Shown: in pieces, positions 55,201 through 64,000 of the stretch
Layout of the letters: each line of letters begins with the position of its first letter
Position numbering within the stretch: position 1 is the stretch's first letter
Origin: Lateolabrax maculatus
Taxonomy: Eukaryota; Chordata; Actinopteri; Acropomatiformes; Lateolabracidae
Length of the DNA: 64,000 bases
Direction: 5' to 3'
Assembly (NCBI GenBank): GCA_031216445.1
Contig: CM062213.1
Location: 1,896,501 to 1,960,500, forward strand
Translations under genes and position numbers: made by a program
Notes under the pieces: model-generated
Seen by the model: the letters and a program-made list of their open reading frames with translations, nothing else
What the model was told of the DNA's origin: nothing
The model's database searches: none

Positions 55201-58200
55201 ATTAAAATTATTACTGGGCCGGCAGTGTGACAACACAGAGGCGCACTATTGTTATCCTCCATACTTCTTCTTATAATTATTCTTCTTCCGCCAGAAAATT
55301 TCGCCGCACTTCTCCTCCCACAGCTTTGAAAGCACATACGCCAAAAAAGACAATGGCTATGACTTTTATAACAGATCGGACAAACAGTGTTCACGCAAAT
55401 CGCAATAGAACAGGCATTTTCTGTCCATTGGAATGAATGGGGGAGCGCTTTTGAAGAAGGCTAAAATTCACTCCACTTTGAGTAAACACCATATCACCAT
55501 ACTTTACTGTGGAAGAATGATTCAACATTTGAATTATTCCTTAGGTGTCGGACTATATCCAAACTTTGCCATTTATTGATAGGAAGTACGGTTTTCACAC
55601 TATCCCTGCTTTTGTTTTATGTGTGTTTTGAGACTCTTCCAGATTTTTACCATTGGTGTGTATTGTGTTTAATTAGAGTGGAGTCACATGACCTAAGGTG
55701 GAGAGCTGCAGTAAACTCTCAGTAAAATTTCTCTTAAAAAGTCTCTTACTCCTACAGTTTTCACTCTACAGACATAATTTCACCATCAAAACGTAGGAAA
55801 TCTAATTAGCTTTACATTGCTGTAGTTGGAATCAGACTGAGTCTTCAATCACAAAGTAAGCTTTAAGTGCAGCTGCACCAGCAAACTCTCCATAGGCCTT
55901 CATGTAAACACTCTGCCTTTTCTCTCTCTCCTTATATTTCTACCTCCATGTCATGTCCACAGTTTTAACACCACAAACATAACAGCAGAATGTGATTGTT
56001 CTGATTATTTTTGGGATTGGATTCTCTGAAAGTTAAAATTTTAAAAGGTTTCTCCTCAGCTCATTCTCTGTATAGAATGAGACAGAGTCAGCCCCCCCAT
56101 CTCTGAAGTGAACATAAAGTGTCACTGTACTGCTTCGATTTATGTTTCTCACTTTTGGGTCTTTGTGTTTGAGTTTGTCTCAGGTAAGAGCCACAAGCTT
56201 TTCTCTCTCTTTTTTTCTAGTCTTTTAAACTGTGTTTAACTAGTTTGCTATAGTTCAGAGTCAGAGATTATTACTGCAGTGTGAGTTGACAATGAGCTAC
56301 TTGCTGCTTGCCATTGTGTGACTATGGCTTTAACCTAATTCACATAAATACACAAGACTAAGTACAGAGAGGGTCTTCTGTACCGCTTATTATGGTGTTT
56401 TTGGCTGAAATCGGCCTTCTCTGTTTTGTTTTTTAACTGTTCATGAAGCAAACATGAAACATGAATTATCACCAGGTGGTGTGTGACATCGATTAACCGA
56501 CTTAATTCTTTCTCATAATTACAAGCTTCACACTCGTTTGTGGAACTTATTGCACGTAGAGCTCAGTTATCTGAAATGATACGGGGTTCAGGGAGCGTCC
56601 TCGCCCCGCCGGCCCACTCCAAAAATTTCAATGTGAAATTTTCTAGTTATTATTAAAACACAACTGAAGAGTCTCACCATTGAGAGGAACATAAATTTCA
56701 GCCTCAGTCTGATGGTTGATTTCCTCCTGTGTGGATACACAGCGATAGGTGTCGGTCTTGGTCACAGTCGCCTGGAGGATGATGTCGAAGCTGCCTCGTC
56801 TTTCTGTGACCTGAGGTTCTTTAGCAGGATGTTTCCAGAACTGTCCTTCCACTCGACTTTAGGTTTTGGAGAAGCACCTTGAACCTCACACTGCAGCAGC
56901 AGCCCATCCTCTGTTTTAAGTATCGTGACAAACGGCTTTGAAGCTGCATCTGTGAACAAAACAGAAACAATAATTTATATAAAAACACTACAGGATTTGA
57001 TATTTAATACTGTATTTTTTTTGTGTGAATCCCTTCTTTGCTTCTAAATTACAGTGTGTTTATGAAGAAAAACAAGAAAAAAAACACAACACAAAAAAAG
57101 CCCAGTATAATGCTCAATTACACCTCAACATAATTTAAATAATAATTTATAAAGAACAATTACAGAATCAAATATGTAATACTGTATTTTTTTGTTCATC
57201 ACTTCTCTGCTTGTATATGATATACTTAAATATTTAAATGTAAAGAAAAATGGAGGAACAGAGAAAAACACAATATTAGCTTTAATTACACCTCCCAGCA
57301 TTGTTTGAAAGGACAGGAGAACATTTTAAACTTCAGGGCTTATTATCAGGACCTAACTGTGTCAGTGATAGTGGTCACTTTATTAGGTACACCTGTCCAG
57401 TCTAATGCAATCCAACACAATTGCTGTGCCTTTAATTTGACTTTAATGACTTCTATAATGTCACAGAGGTGTGAGTTCAGCTCTGTGTTTCATCCCTGAG
57501 TTCACAGTTCGTGGTGTTGTACTGGACTGAATTATATTCAGAGGGGTTTCTAATATTCTGACCCCCTCCTGTTGTAAAACAGGGAGGACTAAACATTAGA
57601 AACACCTCTCAGTATAATGTAGTCCGCTACAACAGCTCCTTTAACTGTGACCTCAGAAATAAACTCACAGTTCACTTTACACATTTCAGACAAAGTCCAC
57701 AAACACGGAACATTATAAACTCTGTAAAGATGGAATTTATGGCAGAGCTGCTGTACTGAACAACAGATTGATCAGGTGTCCCTAATAAAGTGGCCACTGA
57801 GTGTATTTGATCAACAGTCTCCTGCTGCCAGAACGGAAAATTGGTCATCACATTTGTTGTAATTCTTCTTTTGTTGCCAACAGCAGCTGATGGAAGATTT
57901 CACTGGACTGTATTTTATTTTCTCTGAGAGGAAGCAGAGCGGCATAATTTATTTCATCTTTAAAACTACAGTTTGTTCATGTTTTATCATTTATTTTATC
58001 TTTAAAAACTGCAGGTTTGTTCATGTTTTATCCTCTGAATTTAACCATCCCTCTAAAATCCATAAAAATGTATTTGAGCTACATAAAAATTAAGTTTTGA
58101 TCGAATGTTTGACACTAAATCTGCTCCAATGAGACGAGAAGTGAAAGATTTAAAGTCCAAACTGGTTCCTGGTTCTGCACTAAACTCATAAAAACTCTTA

Positions 58201-61200
58201 TGAAGTATGAAACTCGTGTTTTTTAACAAACAAACACCTTGTTTCATAAATTGTATCAGTGAGACGCTGACGACGGCTCAAATTAACAAACTGACATTTA
58301 TACACAGACGGGTGCAATTACTCGAGTACTGTGCTGAGTACAAGTTTATCTGAGTGTTTCCATGTTTGCTACTTTATATTTCTACTTTTCTACATTTCAG
58401 AGGGAAACATTGAACTTTTTTACTCCACTACATTTATAGATGTATTTATTTATAGACATTTATAGACATTTATAGACAGATAAAGTTACTTTGATCTTAC
58501 ACACAAACACGTGATCAACTTCTAAAATATGATACTTTTTATAATACTTTTGCTACTTTAAGTACGTTTTGCTGATACTTTTCTACTTTGACTCAAGTGG
58601 ACTTTTCCTTGTAACAGAGTATTTTTACTCTTTGACTTGATAAAGAATCAGAGTTGTTCTTCCAGCGCTGACTCCTGCCCAGCGATGTGCAGATTAAAAC
58701 CATGGTGTGCTTCTTGGTGGGGGGGTCGGCTCTACAGTTATCGGGGCCCAGCGGGAGCGGAGCCACACTCAGTCTGGATTCATGCAGCATGGACCTCTTG
58801 AAGCTAAATACACTTTGAACTCATTCATAAAAGGACATTTACGTCCAGTTGTTGAGTCCATGTTTTCACTCTTTTACACATCTAATAAATATTTAGATTC
58901 TTGTTCACACTCACAGATTTGAGTCCACACGTACAGACCGAGAAACAGCTTCAGATCTCTACACACACTTCTGTAAATAATATAGTCCTTTACAATTCTT
59001 CTTTTTTAGCGAACAAGAGCTCACAAAACATCACAGAGGAATCTACATTTGATTTTGGGAAAATGTTTAAGAGCTCGATAATTTATTTTGCTGTGAAACA
59101 GGTTCGGTCACGATTTCTGAGTCTGAACTCGTCGTTGAGGATAAATCCATCAGAAGATCTCTCATCAGCTGCTGCTGGTTTAACAGTCGCTTCAGTTTCT
59201 CGTTAAGCAGTAAAATAATAAAATCCTCACTGACTAAAACCGGACCTCCACCTGTGAGAGTCCTTGTGTTGTTGGTTGTGTGATTCATGTGTGACTTGGC
59301 TGCTGTAACACTGAACTCTGCAACAAGGATCAATAAAGCTCTCTCTCTCTGATCTAATCACAGCTGATTAAACCTGCAGAGCCTCAGTATATTTTGCTGC
59401 TACACGTCTCACATTCATTTGTCAGACTGTTTTTTTGGTGATGTCACTCTCTACATCACCAGGTGAGGCGTTGCCGTGACGATCTCCAGGATCAGGCTGC
59501 AGCAGCTGTTTCTAAATCTGTTACTGGGTTTGTGTGTGAAGTATTTACTCAGTTAGAAGTGACTTCTAATCAGTTTCAGACTAGTGATCTACTAAACTGT
59601 GTTGGACCATTCGGTCTTAAGGCCAGACACTACAGGCAGGAACATCATGTTCTCAGGCGCTGCTCAGTTTACAGATTTTGGGCTATTTTGCTTCTTTCAG
59701 AGTAGTGGAGAGAAAATGACCAAAATACACATTCAGTTTTATTTAACTACACTACAGTCTGTAAATTTCTCCTCAGGGTATCGGATATAATTATATATAC
59801 ATATATAAAGTATATAAACATATATAAAAGATATAGGCTATAAGGTGTAGGATGCTAAGGATTTGATTAGATATTGTTTCTGTTGAATTTTACAATACAT
59901 ATCTTTAAACGCTGTTTTCTTAAAATTTGTTTTTTTTTCTTTTTGCAAATTAGTGAATATTTAATGAGTGAATGCCTCATTTGCATATTTAAACATAATA
60001 TTTTCAGAAACTTGTGATACAAAAAATAATTGTCTGACTGTAAGTAATCAAGTGTGGAAGTTTGATGGTGATATCTGTTAGTGAACATGTTTCCCCTGTT
60101 CACCTGTAGTGTCTCGCCTTAAGTAACGTCTCAGTGGAGCCTCAGTCATGTGTGAATCGGTTGCCAGGCAACATCTGTAGCGGCGTCCAATCAGAAAGCA
60201 GCAACAACACAGACATGGAAGTTATTTCAGCATCAGGAGCTGCAGCAAAACTGACATGAAACAAGTGTTTCGGGCCCAGTGAGATATTAAAGTGAGCCAC
60301 TAACACTTTGTAAAGGTTCAGGAGGTTTGCTTTGTTTCTGTCTTTCTAGATGCTCGTATGCACGAATGTTTAGTTTTACAATAATATGTATTCATGCAGT
60401 TTAGAGTCAGAGGGAAATATGCTGCCTGACACACATCACTGGGACTTTAAGTGGAACATTATTACTGCCATAACTTCTCCTTTCAGCAATATTAGATTAT
60501 TCTGTCAAATATAATGTAACATGATGTAATATTGAGTCAGAGCGAGTTCAGATCTGTGAAGATGTTTGATGGTTCATGTTTTCATTATCACTCATCACAG
60601 TTTGACACGTGGAGCTTGAACACTAGGACTCCATTTGACAGCAGAGTCCTGTCAGATCCTTTTCTATGAGCTCTTCTACTCACTCTAAGCAGCTCATATA
60701 TTGTGTTTTCTGGAGCAAACTATCAGCTCCTCCACAGTTACACCTAGTAGTTAGTATGTGCTAATATTTCTAACAACAAGCTCAACTGTGTGGAAGAATT
60801 AGTCTGTGTGGTGTGACCCATTTTAATTTGCTGAGGAGAAATCCTCCCTTATTAACCTCATATATACGCACATATAACTGGGCCCAGAACAAAAGGAGGC
60901 TCTGATCGGGGCCGACCTTCAGTCGATGCACGGCAGGGAAGAAGTGCTGCTGACCACATCTGGCTATCAAAACTACTGTTTATGGTCTAATATGGAACAG
61001 CTTGTGTTTTGATACTGTGAGTGTCCTGATGCACAACACTTGTCAATGCTCATCACTTCTGTCCTCAAACATTTCCTCTGAAACATATCTACAAAGAGCA
61101 AATGTCACACTGGGAATGTACCTGCACATCATGTGCAGCACATGTAGTATTAGTGTATAATCAGAGCTGTAGATCGTCACAGAGAGAACGATTCATGATG

Positions 61201-63675
61201 TTCAGGCTCCTAAAAGCTCCATTCAGACTGAACACTGAGGGAAGTTTTGCCTCCATTTAATCCTGTGAATCTGACTGTTGGAGAGTTTTTACAGTTTGTG
61301 TTTATTCAGCACAAACACCTGAAACACTGACGATACAGACGTCAGCTACAGCTGCTCAGGAATGTGTGTGTGGAACAGTTCATGCTGATCTTTCTCTTAT
61401 TTCCCTGCAGACCCTCTCATTCTTCCTCTTACCTCTGCAGATTCATGAAGTGGAGTCTCAGTCTCACTATAAGTGGGAAGTTTTCACCCAGTTTGAAGCA
61501 TTTTCAACTTGTGCAGATGTCTTCATCCCAACTTACTTTGACTTCAGTCTGAACTCACTGAAACATCTTTGACAACTAATGACAACTATAACAATTAAAA
61601 TAATTTGAATAGAAATATATGACTGAAGAATCTCACCCCCATTATGTGCATAAATCTCAGTCTCAGTCCGGTGGTAGATTTCCTCCTGTGTGGATACACA
61701 GCGATAGGTGTCGGTCTTGGTCACAGTAGCCTGGAGGATAATGTCGTAGTAGTCTTTTGTTTTTGTGACCTTAAGTTCTTTAGCAGGAAGGATGTTTCCA
61801 GAACTGTCCCTCCACTCGACTTCAGGTTTTGGAGAAGCTCCTTTAACCTTACACTGCAGCAGAGACCCAATATTTGTTTTAACTATCGTGACAGATGGCT
61901 TTGGAGCTGCACCTGTGAACACAACAGAAAAAATAACTTATAAAGAACAATTACAGAATTAGATGTAATATTGTATATTTTTGTTCATCCATTCTCTGCT
62001 TGTATATGAGCACATGTAAATGGGAGGAAAAACAAAAAGCAGAGGATAAGGATCAACTACACCTCCCGGCATTATCTGACAGCAGATCATATTTCAAACA
62101 CTTTAACTTCTTCGAAACGTTTGGAAACTATTTACGACTGCAAACACAGTTTCTGACTCACATCATGACGGAAGCACATTTACAATGAAGACGTTTGGAC
62201 AAAACTTACATTTCTGCTCAGCTTTGTGTGATAAAAATGAAATTTGTTGCCTGATATGATGAAATATTTTCTACTACACTAAAGTAATATTAAAAAATGT
62301 GTAATAAAATATAAAACAGGGTTTTTAAAGGCATGTGCACCTCTTGTGTTAGTGAAAAATATTTGATCCTGCAACCAGAACAGAAAACTGATCATCATAT
62401 TTGTTGTAATTCTTCTTTTGTCGCCAACAGCAGCTGATGGAAGATTTCACTGGACTGTATTTTATTTTCTCTGAGAGGAAGCAGAGCGTCATCATTTATT
62501 TTATCTTTAAAACTACAGATTGTTCTTGTTTTATCCTTTGAATTTATCCATCGCTCCAAAATCCCTAAAAATGTATTTCAGCAACATAAAAATTAAGTTT
62601 TTATCGAATGTTTGACACTAAATCAGCTCCAAATGAGACACTAAACTCATAAAAACTCTTATGAAGTATGAAACTTCCGTTTTTTAACAGCAAACAGACA
62701 CCTTGTTTTATTTATTTTATCTTTAAACTACAGTTTGTTCATGTTTTATGTATTAATGTATAACATGTATAATGTCTTCTGTAAATGTTTGTTCAAGAGT
62801 TAAATTAAATGAGTAAATTAATGGATTGTGATTGAATTCATGTAAAACAAAGTTCTGTCGTTAATAAAGATGCTAAATAAGAATAAATGATGACATGTTG
62901 TACAGTTGAACAGAGTTGAACACACTGACAGTGTTTCTGGATGGGATCAGACCTGTGGAGCCAAACTCACAGCACACAGGTGAGAGGGGACAGTGACGTC
63001 ATCTGAATCAGGACTCACCTGGGATGTTTTCCGCTGATCTGTCTTTTAAGATGGCAGCTAAAAGACAAAAGAGAACATATGTTAGAGTGCTTGTGAAATC
63101 TCAACTTGGCAGACAGGTAATTCATCTCCTACAGACCGCTGACACTTCATGGTGCAGAGGGACATCGTCTGCAATGTGTCTCCAATATGGAGCATGTTTG
63201 ATACAGAGGTAATCCCTCCAGATGTGGCTGCAGGCTGTGGGGACGAGGCCCTGCCAGATGTGTGTTCTGACTACTTGACAAAAGTCCATCTGGGACTCTT
63301 AAACCAGTCGCATCAGTAAATGAGCCGACATCTTTACCTGTTTTATGAAGCACTCACCGACAACAAGCTCAATGGGGAAAGTTTGTGGTGGCTGAAGATT
63401 TGGAAATTGACAGGTGTACTTTCCACTGTCGGCCACCTTTGTTTTTCTGATGATTATGGAGGCGTTGCCGTGTTGCAGTTCATCTGGAAAATGAGAGACC
63501 CGTCCTTCGAACTGTTTATCTGGGGCTGTGGAGTCGGCATTTGAAAAGAACACATACTTCTGACCATCTTTCTTCCAGACAAACAGCTCTAACGTGATGT
63601 CCTCCTTGGTGTTGTGGGAACAGGGTAAAATAGCATCACTGCCTTCTACCACGTCGACTCTGCTGCCCGCTGACC
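49191..63675 (-). CDS. Gene 3: B7/butyrophilin-like Ig receptor, 5' end outside window
   Basis: This is the third paralogue. Visible exons, in coding order, are V 63675-63358, C 61912-61637, a broken C exon 56949-56678, membrane 49575-49465 and tail 49273-49191. The signal exon should lie several kb past the window end. If the broken C exon is skipped, V, C, membrane and tail join in frame to give a protein of the same layout as gene 1. If it is included, the frame shifts and stops inside that exon at 56762, leaving a protein without a membrane anchor or an mRNA open to decay. Whether the gene is functional is therefore open. Confidence 0.78.
49465..49575 (-). CDS. Gene 3 transmembrane exon
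   Basis: This is a 111-nt exon between TCTTACAG and GTAAGT. The stalk GSTW leads into an Ile/Val/Leu stretch and LAVLYRKGCIILNFNRG. It is three to six nt shorter than in genes 2 and 1, and its core sequence differs from both. Confidence 0.86.
49969..50931 (+). mobile_element. Tc1/mariner-like transposon, right end deleted, unit 3
   Basis: The left terminal repeat and most of the dead transposase match units 1 and 2. At about 50931 the sequence jumps directly to ttggagaaggtgagaatgaa, which lies about 240 bp beyond the element in unit 1. The right terminal repeat is therefore missing. Confidence 0.86.
51200..51660 (+). mobile_element. Non-LTR reverse transcriptase fragment, unit 3
   Basis: This is the orthologous fragment in unit 3 (KLNPLQFAYKSHRSTQDA). 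It shares the GAGCAC variant and the extra T near 51557 with the second copy in unit 2, not the first. Confidence 0.75.
53320..55130 (+). mobile_element. L2-like LINE remnant, unit 3 only
   Basis: Pieces in order on the plus strand are NNPHALFAAVDRLTNPPHL, a LNTSFLSGFPPKALKTAAIS block near 53740-53810, KCFGFVQSGFQSLCLSTV near 54770, and an LLDLRAAYDTADHKL catalytic-region block near 54830-54880. They match the order of L2-type ORF2. The 3' end shows the family-like tail (gtaaagcatgttgaattgcc). Stops and a 0.7-kb interruption at 53840-54600 show it is dead. Absent from units 1 and 2. Confidence 0.75.
55190..56645. mobile_element. Unclassified interspersed repeat, unit 3 only
   Basis: The block starts at gggccggcagtgtgacaac and ends at gccccgccggcccactcc plus an AT-rich end. 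It is missing from the other units and has no long coherent frame. The internal text (cttccgccagaaaatttcg, gtccattggaatgaatggg) resembles a repeat I associate with many percomorph genomes. Class and exact ends are uncertain. It ends about 33 bp from the broken C exon of gene 3. Confidence 0.5.
56678..56949 (-). pseudogene. Gene 3 second C-type Ig exon, frameshifted
   Basis: The splice sites (TTCACAG, GTGAGA), Cys residues and Trp are preserved. The exon is 272 nt instead of 276, because 4 nt are missing after the codons for SSGNIL (plus-strand ttagcaggatg where paralogues have ttagcaggaaggatg). Upstream the frame reads DAASKPFVTILK to SSGNIL. Downstream the other frame reads KEPQVTERRGSFD to EIYVPL. 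Using it as is gives a stop at 56762. Flanking phase-1 introns allow clean skipping. Confidence 0.85.
57361..57805. mobile_element. MITE-like element, unit 3 only
   Basis: The ends are imperfect inverted repeats: GTGGTCACTTTATTAGGTAC on the left and its near complement ccctaataaagtggccactg on the right, about 445 bp apart. There is no coding capacity. It is a non-autonomous DNA transposon whose family is not assigned. Confidence 0.72.
58310..58640. repeat. Common fish interspersed repeat fragment, unit 3
   Basis: Copy of the block at 27780-28070, with a small tandem triplication of atttatagac near 58440-58475. Confidence 0.6.
61436..61573 (+). other. Copy of the unrecognised plus-strand open block, unit 3
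   Basis: Same frame, with FEAFSTC for FETFSTC. It lies antisense, next to the intact C exon of gene 3. Confidence 0.3.
61637..61912 (-). CDS. Gene 3 C-type Ig exon, intact
   Basis: This is a 276-nt exon between acceptor TTCACAG and donor GTGAGA, reading GAAPKPSVTIVKTN, LLQCKV, KPEVEWRDSSGN and DTYRCVS. The segment after NILPA (KELKVTKTKDYYD) is unlike every other C exon in the array, marking a variable loop. Confidence 0.87.
61913..63357. other. V-C intron of gene 3, shortened
   Basis: Only about 1.4 kb. At about 63045 the sequence jumps from gatctgtcttttaa to gatggcagctaaaag, removing what lies at about 11075-12430 in unit 1, including the CCAAT cluster. Confidence 0.7.
63358..63675 (-). 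CDS. Gene 3 V-set Ig exon
   Basis: This is a 318-nt phase 1-1 exon, open throughout. It begins GSAGSRVDVVEGSDAILPCS, keeps LFVWKKDGQKYVFFS, GRVSHFPDEL, HGNAS and ADSGKYTC, and ends PIELVV before GTGAGT. The set of replacements differs from both gene 1 and gene 2. Confidence 0.9.
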
Positions 63676-64000
63676 CTGGAAGATAAAAACACGTATTAAT
63701 CAGTGTGTTGACATGCAGAGTCGTCAGGTTAGAAAGAAAAGTCAGACGACACATTTACAGGCCACCAACATCACTCAGAAACCAGTTTATCAGCAGTTTA
63801 GTTAGTAGGCAGATTTCTCCTCTATATTATTGATTATTTCTGGTTGTTTCATGCTTCTACAGACGTATTTTAATTATATTTAAGCTCATAGTTAGTTAGT
63901 TTGAACAGTTCTTGTTATTGTGCCTTGTTGACATGCTGACGTGCAGCAGGTATTATGTTTCACATGTTCTCCATGTTAGTTTGTGCTAATGAGTTGTCAT

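Larger units (their letters stand above)
49576..56677. other. Intron between membrane and broken C exons of gene 3
   Basis: About 7.1 kb: truncated Tc1 copy, reverse transcriptase fragment, then private sequence from 52393 (LINE remnant and unclassified repeat). Around 52985-53300 is text with repeated aacgc/acgtttt-like motifs that resembles a DNA-transposon derivative, unassigned. Confidence 0.6.
56950..61636. other. Intron between the two C exons of gene 3
   Basis: Holds the MITE-like element, the ctgatggaagatttcactgg flank at 57887, common fish repeat, the catcaccaggtgaggcg segment at 59455 and the plus-strand block. Collinear with 27360-31180 of unit 2. Confidence 0.6.
44643..64000. repeat. 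Tandem unit 3 of the Ig-receptor array, cut by the window end
   Basis: This third copy runs off the right edge before the signal-peptide exon. Compared with units 1 and 2 it has a replaced block at 46100-47400, a deletion that removed the right end of the Tc1 copy near 50931, a private repeat-rich insertion at about 52393-56645, and a deletion of about 1.4 kb at 63045. Confidence 0.88.

Overview
This looks like nuclear DNA from a ray-finned fish, probably a percomorph teleost. It has split genes with consensus GT/AG junctions and many CA and GA microsatellites. It also carries Tc1-like DNA transposons, tRNA-derived SINEs with RTE-like or L2-like tails, and L2/CR1-type reverse transcriptase fragments. 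There are no bacterial operons or phage genes. The species assignment is inference.

The window is a head-to-tail tandem array of three units, starting at about 1, 19164 and 44643. The third unit runs off the right edge. Each unit carries one minus-strand gene for a small type I membrane protein of the immunoglobulin superfamily, in the B7/butyrophilin-like group (CD276/HHLA2-like in fish). The exon order is signal peptide, V-set Ig, one or two C-type Ig exons, transmembrane segment, short cytoplasmic tail. Every junction is phase 1, so exons can be added or skipped without shifting the frame. Gene 1 (4036-17300) is complete with one C exon (284 aa). Gene 2 (23145-42498) is complete with two C exons (374 aa). 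Gene 3 (49191 to beyond 63675) lacks its signal exon, which lies past the window end, and one of its two C exons carries a 4-nt deletion that breaks the frame.

Units begin with a 15-bp minisatellite and are otherwise mostly intron or flank filled with old repeats shared at the same positions, so those insertions predate the duplications. Later changes differ by unit. Unit 1 gained a SINE with clear target-site duplications. Unit 2 has an internal segmental duplication that created an extra C exon, plus an AT-rich insertion. Unit 3 carries an L2-like LINE, an unclassified repeat next to the broken exon, a 445-bp MITE-like element, and a 1.4-kb deletion in the V-C intron.

The most notable signal is that introns next to exons are nearly identical between units (about 1 difference in 200-300 nt), while the V, C, transmembrane and tail exons differ by roughly 8% or more, mostly at amino-acid-changing positions. 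That pattern fits diversifying selection on immune receptors together with recent duplication or intron homogenisation. The promoters of genes 1 and 2 carry an ISRE/IRF element and an ETS site about 100 bp upstream of the start codon, which fits interferon-responsive expression.
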